From positions 186,001 through 250,000 of the forward strand of contig JASEVX010000171.1 of the NCBI GenBank assembly GCA_031761405.1: a stretch of DNA of 64,000 bases. Direction: 5' to 3'. Position numbers and translations under genes: made by a program. This stretch comes from Serripes groenlandicus. Taxonomy: Eukaryota > Mollusca > Bivalvia > Cardiida > Cardiidae. The notes under the pieces were generated by a model. The model was not told the DNA's origin. It did no database searches and saw only the letters and a program-made list of their open reading frames with translations. Shown here piece after piece: positions 45,999 through 56,822 of the stretch; position 1 is the first letter of the stretch; the number at the start of each line of letters is the position of its first letter.

Positions 45999-46335
45999 AT
46001 TTTAATGTAGGTATCCATTGTTTATTTGTGCATTTTAAGGCAGGTATACATTGTTTATTCATGCATTTTAATGCAGGTATACATTGTTTATTCATGCATT
46101 TTAATGTAGGCATACATTGTTTATTAATGCATTTGAAAGTAGGTATACATTGTTTATTCATTCATTTTAATGTAGGTATACATTGTTTATTAATGCATTT
46201 TAAGGCAGGTAAGGCAGGTATACATTGTTTATTAATGCATTTTAATGTAGGTATACATTGTTTATTCATGCATTTTAATGTAGGTATACACTGTTTATTC
46301 ATGCATTTGAATGCAGGTATACATTGTTTGCTACT
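45999..46335. repeat. 33-bp minisatellite, fourth block
   Basis: About ten units of the CATTTTAATGTAGGTATA family. Frames on both strands (114 and 72 codons) are repeat translations. It ends about 50 bp from the linker exon at 46385. Confidence 0.9.
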
Positions 46336-46384
46336 TTTGATCTCTCTTGAAATGCAAGGAAAAGCCCAGTAAATGTACATGTAC

Positions 46385-46529
46385 CTGTAGCCTGATTGCT
46401 GGAAGAATAAATAGATCTCTCCATAGGGACAGCTCCATATACTTGTGGCTTTTGTTGGTCCTGTGACGAGTCTTGCATATTTGTCATCTGTGGAGGGTTT
46501 CCTTTAACAGTCTTTTCTTTCAATGAATC
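46385..46529 (-). CDS. Linker exon of the BIR-RING gene
   Basis: Acceptor TTGTTCTTGTAG and donor ACAG/GTACAT on the minus strand bound a 145-nt exon, entered in phase 0 and left in phase 1. It encodes 48 residues: DSLKEKTVKGNPPQMTNMQD, then SSQDQQKPQVYGAVPMERSI and YSSSNQAT. The composition (Ser, Gln, Pro) suggests a flexible linker between BIR and RING, as in other IAPs. No domain is expected here. Both phases agree with the neighbouring exons. Confidence 0.8.
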
Positions 46530-47569
46530 CTACAAGAACAACTGGAACTGTCACTTAAAGTGACTTAAGACCCCAGCATACTACTTTGAAAGTGTGAAAA
46601 AGTTCAAGGTAAGATAACTCTAATACCAAATCAGATTTGATCCAAATTTATATCTTGCACGTCTACAAATCATTATTATCATGTGAACCAATAATACATT
46701 TTCTTAAAAGTTGAAGTTGTTTGCTCCATAAACTTCATGTGTCATACAGACTGACATTATATAAAAGTGAGAGGAGGTTTAAGAGGAGATAACTTAATAA
46801 ACACTAAAACAGATTTGATCCATAAATGCTTCTGGCATATCTGCAATTCATGTTAAGCATGAGTACCATGTTTCGTCATAATATCTTAACAAGTTACTCT
46901 GTAATGCTACCCTGAATACCATAGCTCTTTACAAAAAGGTGTTAATAATTAATACATAGCAGTAATTCCATAAACCATTAAGAATTGCATCCTATAGATC
47001 ATCCACAAATTTTCACTTAGATTTTACTTAGTGACAGAGGTTTTTTCCTGATGTAATGCATATACGAATTTGACAAAAGATTTCCTTAAACATTGGCCAA
47101 GTAGTCTAGTTTTTAACAACACATAACCTATACTGGTATTTGAAATAAGCCCAGATGTATAGAAGACTTTCATTCTGACAAAGATGCTTCAGAATGCATC
47201 TACATGTGGGAAATTGGGGTTAATCATCGCTTTGAGAATATGAGACCTGGTAGAACAATGCAGTAAGCTTTTCTGGGGCACATTTTACAGCTGTATACAT
47301 ACAATGAACCCATACTTAGAAATAATACACAGAATGAAATCAGAAATGTTTTGCTGAGCTTCGACTTCAAGTAATGAAAATTGCAAATCCAAACATGTGA
47401 GACCATTAAGGCTTCCTTATGGCAGGATTAAAATCATCTTGGGTAATTTATGCTTTACTGACATTCATCTTTGATGAATATTCTATATCTTGCCTTTCAT
47501 TTTGTTTTATCATTTAACATGAAATCATAAAATAGAAATATTAGGGTTTGTTATATACAGTGTTTATAC
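46530..47569. other. Intron of the BIR-RING gene
   Basis: About 1.0 kb, the shortest intron of the gene. It has a P-family right-end fragment near 47185-47222 (TGCATCTACATGTGGG) and otherwise single-copy-looking AT-rich DNA. No other exon was found. Confidence 0.6.
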
Positions 47570-47727
47570 CTTAATAGCTCTCAGAAGCTCTTGGTCTAAA
47601 GTACTAAGTAGATGGGGACATATCTGTTCTGGGCCAAGTCTGATATGTTCAATGAGAGGGTCGTCATTAGGTTCCCACTTCTTCATAGCAGTTTTACAGC
47701 TGTGGCATTCCAACTCATCTTCATCTC
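47570..47727 (-). CDS. Exon with the second half of the BIR domain
   Basis: Acceptor TTTTTTTGTAG and donor TTAAG/GTATAA on the minus strand bound 158 nt. With one base carried over it gives 53 residues. The zinc-binding part is complete: DELECHSCKTAMKKWEPN, DDPLIEH, then LGPEQIC. That is C-x2-C-x16-H-x8-C, with the conserved W and the D-x-P-x2-EH pattern of BIR domains. The spliced junction reads YYTG-DEDELEC, the position where BIR domains have their conserved Gly. The exon continues with a helical-looking STLDQELLRAIK. The BIR domain binds N-terminal IBM peptides or caspases in known IAPs. Confidence 0.88.
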
Positions 47728-48241
47728 CTACAAAAAAAGACTTCTTACTTGATATGCTGGACTGTCAAGTAAAGTATTGATCCTTTCCAGGAAAAATTGC
47801 CTAACAATGAGCATGTGAAAGAACCAAGGGGTCTTTACGGAAAAGCTAGGGTATTATATCAGGACTCCCTTGTATCTATAATATGTCTCTTGAAACAATC
47901 TGCACCTGTCAGATGCTTATACATGATAAAGTCTACACTATCAAATGGGCTTAGAGAAGATTAAAAGCTCATGCTCTACCAGAACATGTGGTTGTACAAT
48001 TACATTACATTACTTGAATTACAGATATTATATTTTAGAGTTGTCTGCTTACAAAACAATTGAAAGAAAATATTACATCTGATACCCCCGTCAAACCGGG
48101 CTGGCGTCCTTAAGGCGGAAGGTGGAAAAACAAGACATTGTGCTGTGGTCGCCATGGTCCCCAATGATTGCCGAGTCACAGCGTTTGTTTTGAGCATGTT
48201 TCAAAACAAACGCCAAGGTTCGATCTGACTGGCATTTCAAA
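47728..48241. other. Intron segment left of the DIRS-like element
   Basis: GCGTTTGTTTTGA at about 48181 and TCAAAACAAACGC at about 48201 form a hairpin with 13-bp arms. The 65-codon minus frame here has no recognisable motif. Confidence 0.5.
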
Positions 48242-48251
48242 TTTTATGTCA

Positions 48252-48410
48252 AAAATACATTACCAGTCATTTAATACCTGATATATAATCTCAACACCGT
48301 TAATTCATCCAGAAAAGAAGCTCGCGCAGCCATGCATAGCCCTCACGCGTGTGTGATACACACGGCCGCCGGTAATACCGGCGCACGGGCCATGTGACCC
48401 CCACTTTTTA
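48252..48410 (+). repeat. Left inverted terminal repeat of the DIRS-like element
   Basis: Contains TTACCAGTCATTTAATACC, CTCGCGCAGCCATGCATAG, CACGCGTGTGTGATACAC and GGCCATGTGACCCCCAC, all repeated inverted at the right end with very few differences. Little divergence between the repeats implies recent replication or conversion. Confidence 0.85.
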
Positions 48411-49035
48411 ATTTCTGGACACACCAACTGACAGCTAAGAATTTATTTCATTTTATTTCTTGGTCTGTTTAAGGCATTCGCCTTAAACAAGTTATTTTCA
48501 TTCAGTTATTCAACTACATTAACAACCTAACAACATAATTGTGTAAATTACTAATTGTAATTAAGTTGTTTTTTGTGAACACAACTAACTGAGAAGTCAC
48601 GGGTGGGTTACCCCACCCACTATTTCAGTTACGTATCGGGTGCGGTAATGGCCATTCATTCTTTCAACGAAGTTATAGTTACACCGACCCTATTAGCGAT
48701 AATATATTATTATCGCCTTGTATTACATTATGTATATTAATTAAACATGAACAATTTTGGAAAATATTTGTAAAATCTTTTTCATTGAAATACGTTCCGT
48801 AATCAACGGGTATAGTAGAAAATAAAAAATAGAAAAAAAATTATATTTTTTGTTGAATCGTATAAATTGTTTTGTTTCATATATATTCTATGTCACATAG
48901 TGGTGATCAGAGGCGTGACTCATAACGGCTGTATGAGACACGCGTCTGTCCTGTTTTGCGTTCACTAAGTACACACAGGATTCACCCTGTGAGTACTTCT
49001 CTTCCTGGCCTGCTTCCATTTGGAAACAGTCTGGG

Positions 49036-49302
49036 TTGAGGAGGACTCACAAAAGCTGGAAGAGTAAGAAGACCCCTAAAAAGGTTTCTCTTAGCTCTAC
49101 GAGTGAAGCGGAGTTTGAGGGGTTCTCCCAACAATCAGACTCCGCGGCTGTGTTGAGTGAGCAGAAGGTCAGAGCTGTTCCTTCTTCACTCCGCACAACC
49201 GCTCAGAGGTCCAGATTAGGAGGTGTAATCAGCTATTTTCCCCACAAATTCCCTCTTAGGAAACAAACCCTATGCTGTGGGTTCTCAATACCCACAGCAT
49301 AG
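49036..49302 (+). pseudogene. Possible gag-like ORF start of the DIRS-like element
   Basis: The frame reads MRRTHKSWKSKKTPKKVSLS followed by STSEAEFEGFSQQSD. It is basic, then Ser/Glu-rich, reminiscent in composition of DIRS ORF1 proteins, but I see no diagnostic motif. It stops at 49302. Related Asn/Gln-rich stretches in another frame follow near 49650-49750 (SLETGDRAASQLPIISQPG), so frameshifts seem to have broken a longer frame. Confidence 0.4.
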
Positions 49303-49599
49303 GGTAAGAGGGTCAAATGAGGATTTTAGACATGCATACGCCCCTTATCTGGAGCTCTGACCGCTCCCCCTCAGCTTCGGCTGGTCCTTCGCGGGACATG
49401 GAGGAGCGGATGGCAGCGGCTGATGTCTGTTATTCCGTCGGGAAACAAAGGCCTTCGGGCCAGAAACCGTACGGACACAGTGATGGTTGGCCTCAAGAGT
49501 GAGCAACCGTCTGCTGAACGACATTATCTGACGCCAGGTGTTGGGGCTGACCCTTCGGGAGACGCCATGGGTCAATCAAAGGGAAACCTCACTGATTGG

Positions 49600-51000
49600 C
49601 CACCTCTAACACCACACTCTGCAGTAAGCAGTCTTCGGACGCTTACAGAGTGCCAAATTATAATGTCTGCGGACAGAATTCTTTGGAGACCGGTGATAGA
49701 GCAGCTTCACAACTGCCTATCATTAGTCAACCGGGTAATGCTTGCGAGCAAAACCTATATGACTACGGGTAACCGGGTACCGGGCAACCAGTCAGTCATT
49801 TCGCCTAGGCGCGACCAGTCACCGGGCAAATCCGGCAGTCATTTAGCGATGACGCGACCGGTCAGTCATTAAGCCATGACGCGACCGGGCAAATTATCAG
49901 TCAGTTTAACATGACGCGACCGGGCAGTGGGCAGTCAAGGTAACGAGCAGTCGTTAAGCTAGTACCACTCGTTCTTCGCACAACCGGTCTATACGGATAT
50001 TCAAAACACTGGTCATTACGCACCAGGCTCAGATATCCAACCGTCTAACATCGGTTATAAGGAGTACAGGACAGATAAATCTTTCCTTTCTCCAAGGGGA
50101 ATAGTGTTCTTCTGTAGGGATTACACTCCTCAAAAGAATGAGAATAGAAGAGTACGGATATTCAAAACACTGGTCATTACGCACAAGGCCCAGATATCCA
50201 GTTATAGGTAGTACAGGACAGAGAAATGTTTCCGTGTCTCCAAGTGGAACATGGTACTTCTCTAGAGATTACACTCCTTCCCCGATACAAAGCTCCGTTT
50301 CAAAAGATGTAATGGATCGGTGATAGGCGGGTTAACCAAGCCTACCGGGATCAGCAATACCCACCTGATGGGAATTCACTGTTCCCGGAAGGACACCTTT
50401 CGAAGAGGCAGTCCTTAGAAGGCAAACCCCCGATCGGAATAACTCAGGTTTTCCGTGAAAGGGAGGTCGAGACCGTCCCATACGGTTAGTTCGGCGCCGA
50501 CGATCGATCCAGTGCGACCTCTCTCTACTGCGGAGAGAGGAGGTTCATATCACACGATCGACACCTTAACACAACAATAAAGTACACCAAGATTGAATAT
50601 TATTTTCAATCCCTTCTCTTACTTTTATAAGACTGTTGTGTCTTTCAGTTGAAAGACGGATTAGAGTCAAGCATCGTAGGGCTCGACACTCTCCCACCTC
50701 CTCGTCTGACGGGCGGGGGCGGGGGGGGGGCAGTCCCCTTCAGATTACGAGCCGGCTGTAGAGCGTTGACCTCTACAGCAGAACATTAAGGAAGTACTTA
50801 GGGTGGTGCCTAATACGTTATGCCCGAAGGTTGACGCTTAAACGTCGTTTAAACCTATAATGATTTCGAGCAAAACCTACACTCTGCAGTACAGCAGTCT
50901 TCGGACTTCTACAGAGTGCCAAGTTATAATGTCTGAAGTTTTTGGAGACTAGTGATAGAGCAGCCTCACATCAGCCTATCATTAGTCAACCGGTCAGTAA
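49600..51000. repeat. Internal duplications in the DIRS-like element
   Basis: CACACTCTGCAGTAAGC, CAGTCTTCGGACG, AGAGTGCCAAATTATAATG and CCTATCATTAGTCAACCGG at 49610-49735 recur at 50880-51000. CGGATATTCAAAACACTGG with TCATTACGCAC occurs near 49994 and 50156, each followed by a GGATTACACTCCT-like segment. Several CCGGGCA words occur nearby. The pattern suggests a protein-coding region with repeated segments, now decayed. Confidence 0.6.
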
Positions 51001-54000
51001 TGGTCAGAGGGAGCTACCATTACTGAACGTTCCCAGAGCTGGGTAACGAGCAGTCGTTAAGTCAAGTTGACTCCAACCGTTTTATCAATATTATGACATA
51101 AGCATTGGACAACCGGGTGTTTTCGAACACAGCCAAGTGAAAATCTCCTTCGCAGAGTTGTCGTTCCTTACACTCATATGAATGTAATGAGTCGATAGTG
51201 CTAGAGAATGAGTCAAATGCCTACCGAGTACTCAATTAATCACTGGGCATAAACGGTTGTCGCGTGAACGTTCACAGGGCAGTCAAACTCTTAACTGGGC
51301 ATAAACGGTTACCGGGCAAACGGTCACCGTGAAAACAAAAATTCAACTATGAATTCTTCGGAATTCAACAGTATTCCAATTGACAAATGTCCTCGGACAC
51401 AGTCATTTGGAGATCGGGCAATGTCTTTAGACATAGCCAGTAAGGCACCGGTCAAACGGGTAATGTCTTAGGACATAACCTTTCGGCAGTCAATCGGGCA
51501 GTATGCTGGGACATAGCCGATTAAACAGTCGGCCATCGGGTATGGGGAGTACCGGTCAAATAGTTATGTCGGTCCCCAGGGAGGAGAGAGTGCGTCTCTA
51601 GGGACTACACTCCTCCCAAGTAATACCCATCGTACCAATTGTTGGGACGAGTCGATGTCCGACGGTATTACATGGGAGAGATTCAGTTGATTTCATAAAT
51701 CAATCCCCTATGCTGGCCTACCATGATCAACCGTTCCCAGAGGATAGTCACTCTGTGAACTCTCTCATACGTGAGCTCGGACCGAAGGTTGATTCCATGC
51801 GATCTCATTCTTCTTCGGAAAAGGGATAAATTCCTCGATCATGACTCCTTCATAGGATTCCTCCCACCAATGGGCTAAGTTTTGTGGAAAAGTAGCCAGT
51901 TGCTTGGGAAGATTGTTGTGTGGAGTACTGGTGTGAGAAAACCAGGAAATACATGAGTAGGTGAACTGGCCGCCGTGATATAACTGAGAAATTGTTAAAA
52001 CGGCGTTAAACCACAATCAATCGATCATAGGATTCCTCCATGTCGAATCGGACACTGACATTCCGGTCCAGAACCGGCTTTAGTCAATCCGCACGTCGTC
52101 GGGTAAAACCCACGACCCCGTCTTGTCTGACGAATAAGAGACATATCGGGTTCAGTGCTCCATCGGATGATTAACAATTTAGAGCTGGACTCTAAATAAA
52201 CTATCATTAGTGGGAAGTTACTGCATTCACTGCGTCCATAGGCGCATTTCGGCGTATGCGGCAACATTGTTCACAGGGACAGAACGTACAGTGACTTCTG
52301 CAAGGCATTCTTAGAAGCCCAACCTGTGAAGACACAAGAGACAGGCTAAGTTCGAGCCTAGCTTTCTGCTTCCGCTGGCCCTGCCTTATCAAAGCCCCGT
52401 ACGGGAGCAAAGTTGGCATACAACCAAGTAGAGCACTGTCCCTAATCCGCGGCTATAGGGAAGCGCTCCTCTCTATTAAGCTAACAGGAATGCCATGGAG
52501 TGGGTATCAACCTTCCATTCGGTGGTTTCTACAACCGTCTTTCGTCTGGTTCCGGTGAAGACCGGAATAAGACTTATCGACTCAGATTGCGTCTAGTACG
52601 GTCGAGTAATAAAATGGAATGTTCCGTTTTATCAAGAACGCAATCCGGAACGGCTGTCTGAGCGATTCTTAGACCAAACAGACACCTGTTACCACGTACC
52701 GGTTGCTTTTTCATCGAGGAATAACCGTCGATTCTTTGTAAACGGGGAAGTGTTCCTTTCAAACACTTCACTTCGATTACCTGCGTTTAGAATTAATTCC
52801 CAAAACGGGCAAGTCGGATCTATTCCCCTCAAGAGACTCGTTGTAGGACGTTTCTCGTTGAGCTGGCCCTTCGGACAGACTCGATTCGCTATAAGAGAAT
52901 CCGATTACCATGTCCTGGATAAGGATCAGTAATTAAGGGAAACGGTCCGATACATGCTTCATACTACACCCGAATTGTTTACAGTTCGGGGCAGTGTGTT
53001 AAATACTCATTACAGTACAGGGCTTAACTGACTAGGACATGTACATGATCAATAGAGTAGACAGTAGTCCTTCGATTGGCAATAATTATTACTCCCTGAA
53101 TTGCCCCCATAATTCAAATGAGTCAACTTCCGGTGTCGTTATTCTCTTCCTGACAATGACTTTAGAAACACAGTATTGGCCCAGAGATCGTAGTTCAACG
53201 TTCTTCTGGCCTGCCTATCGACATAACCGTTACATCTTCATTAGAAGTAGACAGTTCTTACCGATTGGTGTTTTTTAAGGTACGTCAATCAGTAATTTAT
53301 GCTTACATTTGTTGCCGACCTCTCGCATTCAAGATTTGGCGATGAACACAACAATTATTGTTCGATGCTCCAATGCGCTTAACTTCAAAGTTCAGATCCA
53401 TTTCTCTCCAAACTTTTACGTTCTTCGGAAGCGGCCGATTCTTAAGTTATAAACTGAGACTTAAATTCGTCTTGCTTGGCGAACACTATCAGGGAAGTGA
53501 GTTCTTTGCTTTCAGTAAAAACGAATTTCATCAGGTTTTACAGCCGTATGGTTATTCAACCGTTCTTATAAACCTGTATTCCTACTGAGACCAAGTTGCC
53601 TTTGGTGCTTCCTAACCCATCACATTTCACAACCTTTCTGTGAACTGTGTTCCCTTAGATATAACCTGATCTTGTACCCTGTCAAGGGTCTTAAGTTCTA
53701 TATAAAACATTCGAGGGCTGTAAGAGCCACAGTAGGGGTTATTCAACCTCAGGTAGGAGAAGGATATGTCAGCAGCGTATTCAAACACTGGATATCCTAT
53801 TCCTTTAATTAGTAATAAGATCCTTCTGATAAAGTCTTAAAACGTTTCAATCAGAAATTATTCCTCTCTGGACACACAAGTGGACTCTCAGCGAGTACTT
53901 ACCTAATTAATACACAAATTACTAAATACATAAACAGTTGTGTTTATATTTAGTAGTACCGTAGGTACTCTTACCAAGTGCTACGATTTCTCGGGACCGG

Positions 54001-54040
54001 CATTGTGTTGGACGATCCTCCCGACCGATGCTGCAAAGTC
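51001..54040. other. Remaining interior of the DIRS-like element, no recognisable ORF
   Basis: About 3 kb where reverse transcriptase, RNase H and recombinase would be expected. Frames of up to 83 codons show no YxDD-type RT motif, no RNase H DEDD pattern and no tyrosine recombinase R..H-x-x-R. A SINE fragment sits at 51862-52023. Either the copy is non-autonomous or it is too diverged to read by eye. Confidence 0.45.
51862..52023 (+). mobile_element. SINE fragment nested in the DIRS-like element
   Basis: CCCACCAATGGGCTAAG, TGGAAAAGTAGCCAGTTGC, GAACTGGCCGCCGTG and AACGGCGTTAAACCAC, ending CAATCAATCGA. CATAGGATTCCTCC occurs on both sides (51851 and 52027), a target duplication of about 14 bp. 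The tRNA head is missing. Confidence 0.8.
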
Positions 54041-54041
54041 A

Positions 54042-54136
54042 TCAGGTATTAAATGACTGGTAATGTATTTTTGACATAAAAATGAAGTTTTTTAAAGTAA
54101 AACATATTTTTATTAGAAAATACTTACCAGTCATTT
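54042..54136 (-). repeat. Internal complementary region of the DIRS-like element
   Basis: TCAGGTATTAAATGACTGG to GACATAAAA is the complement of the element's left tip. ATGAAGTTTTTTAAAG to TACTTACCAGTCATTT is the complement of its right tip. The two are joined as in a circular intermediate. It is used here as the main evidence for the DIRS class. Confidence 0.8.
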
Positions 54137-54196
54137 CAGATTCCCGCCTCCCAACCCCGCGTCGTCACCCAACACTAAACGCTGCAAGTTAACGGT

Positions 54197-54393
54197 GAAA
54201 TTAAAAGTGGGGGTCACATGGCCCGTGCGCCGGTATTACCGGCGGCCGTGTGTATCACACACGCGTGAGGGCTATGCATGGCTGCGCGAGCTTCTTTTCT
54301 GGATGAATTAACGGTGTTGAGATTATATATCAGGTATTAAATGACTGGTAAGTATTTTCTAATAAAAATATGTTTTACTTTAAAAAACTTCAT
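54197..54393 (+). repeat. Right inverted terminal repeat of the DIRS-like element with outer tail
   Basis: Inverted copy of 48252-48410 followed by the tail TATTTTCTAATAAAAATATG and TTTTACTTTAAAAAACTTC, which is not present at the left end. Unequal tails are usual for DIRS elements. Confidence 0.8.
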
Positions 54394-54996
54394 GTTCATA
54401 CACAATGATCATCTTGAAATGTCTGAAAATCTGACCAGCTTGCATAAAGTTGCCATGATCACGTAGAAGAAACACTGTGATCACGTAGTAGAAACACTGT
54501 AATCATGTAGTAGAAACGCCCTGAGGTCACCATGCAGTCTTGATACACATAGAAGACGAGTGGTAAGAACCCCATGAGCGTGGTTAGAGTGCCGCGGGAT
54601 TACCGGTGATCACGTTGCCAAGCCCATAGCTCTCAATAGAAACTCCATAAGCGCAGAAAGATCGTTGCGGGGGCGCCGTGAGAACGTGGTATGATCGCAC
54701 TGGTCGCGATAAGAGCGCAGATTTTTTCAAGTTTGTAATTTTTTCTCGCATTGTATTCATGTTTACCGGCGACCTTGTACATTTTCTGGTCACTGTACAG
54801 TCGCCATACGGTCGCCTTACGGTTGCCATATGGTCGCCATCCAGTCTGACGTGGGTTTATTACAAATTTGAAATGTATTTTCAATATAGATTTAAATGGG
54901 ATTTTTTTTTCTTTTTCCAGCAATTATAAACATTTCTTTTACATATTTACAAGTTGCATCAAAAGTCATCATTGTAAGAGTAAAAGAAAAACAGAC
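54394..54996. other. Intron segment with short tandem words
   Basis: ATCACGTAGAAGAAACACTG and two variants run in tandem at about 54459-54515 (unit about 22 bp). TCGCCATACGG-like words repeat around 54787-54842. Frames of 81-96 codons on both strands cross these repeats and are not credible genes. Confidence 0.5.
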
Positions 54997-55138
54997 CTGT
55001 GTAATACAGTCCTTGTTCTGCTAAAGCTCTTGGTTTAAACTGTCCAGTTTGGAACTTCGATGGTGCATTCTCAAAAGACTTAATCCTAATAAGAACATCA
55101 CTGAGATTTGAGTCTGAGAGTTTTCTTGACTGATATCT
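54997..55138 (-). CDS. Exon with the first half of the BIR domain
   Basis: Acceptor TGTGTATTTCAG and donor ACACAG/GTCTGT on the minus strand bound 142 nt, 47 codons plus one base. The peptide RYQSRKLSDSNLSDVL leads into RIKSFENAPSKFQTG and FKPRALAEQGLYYT. The pattern R-x2-SF ... P-x-x-LA-x-x-G-x-YYTG is the N-terminal half of a BIR domain. Position N of FENAP replaces the usual Trp of FxxWP. The zinc ligands come from the next exon, 7.3 kb away, beyond the DIRS-like element. Confidence 0.85.
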
Positions 55139-55181
55139 CTGAAATACACATAACATACAAATAGTATGGTATTATTATGTT

Positions 55182-55383
55182 AACCCTTTCCCATATACAA
55201 CAAGTCTGCAGCAAACCACATTGAAAACATATTGGCAAAAATATGAAAAATCTCTGTAAATGAAAGTAATATACATGTAATTGAATAAGGTTTAAAACAT
55301 TGTTGCAAAAGCAGAAATTGTTTTCAAAAGTCATCTGCTGCAGAGGTGTCAACATGCATCAGTATGAGGCAAAGGGGTTGAAA
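55182..55383. repeat. Palindromic MITE (P family) copy
   Basis: TTAACCCTTTCCCATATAC, AAGTCTGCAGCAAACC, AACATTGTTGCAAAAGC, AAGTCATCTGCTGCAGAGG and AGGCAAAGGGGTT. The centre is shortened. It lies in the intron just upstream of the first BIR exon. Confidence 0.65.
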
Positions 55384-55402
55384 TATTGGAAAAATAGAAT
55401 TA

Positions 55403-56430
55403 ACAAGAGGGCCATGATGGCCCTGGATCGCTCACCTGATAAATTTTTTCACTTAAGGTATATAAGCCCCGCCCCCTGGCGGCCATAGTTTCCGACCAAT
55501 CAACTTGGCTTGAAGGAATCTGATAGAGGGTCACCCTAGTAACATTTCTAAAAAATTATTTGAAAATCGGCCTGACACTTTTGGAGGAGAAGATTTTTTA
55601 AGTTTTCTCTATAGCCATATAATGCAAAATAGCCCTGCCCACTGGCGGCCATGTTTTTCGACCAATCAACATGGCTTGAAGGAATCTGAAAGTGGGTCAC
55701 TTAAGGAACATTTAGATATATAAGCCCCGCCCCCTGGCGGCCATAGTTTCCGACCAATCAACTTGGCTTGAAGGAATCTGATAGGAGGGTCACCCTAGGA
55801 ACATTTCTACAAAATTATTTGAAAATCGGAGAAGAAGACTTTTTAAGTTTTCACTATAGCCATATAAGGCAAAATAGCCCCGGCACCCCTGGCGGCCATG
55901 TTTTTCGACCAATCAACATGGCTTGAAGGAATCTGATAGAGGGTCATCCAAGGAACATTTCTACAAAATTATTTGAAAATCGGCTTGACACTTTCGGAGG
56001 AGAAGATTTTTTAAGTTTTCACTATAGCCATATAAGGCAAAATAGCGCCGCCCCCCCCCCCCCCCCCCCCCCCCTGGCAGCCATGTTTTTCGACCAATCA
56101 ACATGGCTTGAAGGAATCTGATAGAGGGTCATCCAAGGAACATTTTACAAAATTATTTGAAAATCTGCCAACCAGTTTGGGAGAAGAAGAATTTAGAAGT
56201 TTTTTTTCATTTCGTTGCCATGGAAACCAGAATTCTGCATGGATCCCAAAAATTTGAAGGAAATCTGGTGAGGTCATTGAGAGGATGCTTTCTGTGAAGT
56301 TTCATCCCAATTGACCCACTGGTTACTGAGGAGAAGAAGTTGACGCACAATGCACGACGGAAGATGGATGACGCACGCCGGACAATGGCGATCACAATAA
56401 CTCACCTTGAGCAAAGCTCAGGTGAGCTAA
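55403..56430 (+). mobile_element. A-type tandem-core element
   Basis: The start is ACAAGAGGGCCATGATGG with GGATCGCTCACCTG. The end is GGCGATCACAATAACTC, CCTTGAGCAAAGCTCAGG and TGAGCTAA. Five core units of about 165 bp contain CCTGGCGGCCATG, ACCAATCAACATGGCTTG and GGAATCTGATAGAGGG. A run of about 24 C sits at 56051-56074. It lies in an intron of the BIR-RING gene, antisense to it. Confidence 0.85.
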
Positions 56431-56670
56431 AAAGCAGGAAATACAAAACTATCCTTTAGAAATAGAAAGGAAACCATTACACAAAACAGCTTAGTTTTGC
56501 AACTCCACAATAATTCTGTCAGATTTCTACTGCAGAGGATTTGAAACATACAATTGAAACTCATGTTGCATTGAAGTATTTGACGATGACCATTATGATT
56601 AGTGCTAATGGGCAATGCGGGTAAGTATGGACAGATTTTACCTGAACATGCAATATGTGAGATAACTTAC

Positions 56671-56802
56671 AGTGTATAGCTGTATAGTTTCTTGTAGTTC
56701 AGCCAAAATTGATTTAGCTTTGGTTTTATTGATACGATGTTGAATGGGTTTAGAACAGACTTGATAGGTCAATACTAGGGACACATGGTAAACATTACGA
56801 CA
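56671..56802 (-). CDS. Upstream exon of the BIR-RING gene
   Basis: Acceptor CTGTTTTTCAG and donor ACACT/GTAAGT, an excellent match, bound 132 nt (44 codons) in phase 0 at both ends. The peptide begins CRNVYHVSLVLTYQVC and ends AKSILAELQETIQLYT. No domain is recognised; the second half looks alpha-helical. It splices in frame onto RYQSRK of the next exon. Assignment to this gene rests on strand, phase and proximity (1.5 kb). It is not the first exon, since it has an acceptor. Confidence 0.7.
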
Positions 56803-56822
56803 CTGAAAAACAGTTTGAAAAT

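Larger units (their letters stand above)
48242..54393 (+). mobile_element. DIRS-like retroelement, about 6.15 kb, decayed
   Basis: Long inverted terminal repeats, about 150 bp, face each other (about 48252-48410 and 54197-54355; e.g. CGGCCGCCGGTAATACC and its complement). Each has an extra outer tail. At 54042-54136 the two tails occur joined and reversed: 54042-54081 is the complement of 48242-48281, and 54082-54136 is the complement of 54339-54393. This internal complementary region, a copy of the circle junction next to the right repeat, is the hallmark of DIRS retroelements, which integrate by tyrosine recombinase and leave no target duplication. Internal DNA is clearly richer in G+C than its surroundings. 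No intact reverse transcriptase or recombinase was found. Confidence 0.75.
32211..56802 (-). other. Gene model: BIR-RING (inhibitor-of-apoptosis type) protein, 5' end outside the window
   Basis: Five minus-strand exons (56802-56671, 55138-54997, 47727-47570, 46529-46385, 32431-32211) join with consistent phases 0, 1, 0, 1. They give one continuous frame of about 266 residues ending in a stop. The order is an unrecognised N-terminal segment, one BIR domain, a Ser/Gln/Pro-rich linker, and a RING finger. IAP proteins with this plan bind caspases or signalling partners through BIR and act as E3 ubiquitin ligases through RING, in the cytosol. Bivalves are known for expanded IAP families. The introns (1.0 to 14 kb) are filled with repeats. 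The start codon and promoter were not found and probably lie beyond 57 kb or outside the window. Confidence 0.8.

Noticed and set aside
49423..49872. 149-codon plus frame in the DIRS-like element
   Set aside because: Composition shifts and internal duplications suggest a better coding frame is the neighbouring one (SLETGDRAASQLPI); neither is long enough to call as an intact gene.
54584..54929. Overlapping frames of 81-96 codons on both strands
   Set aside because: They cross short tandem TCGCCATACGG words; no motif and mutually antisense.
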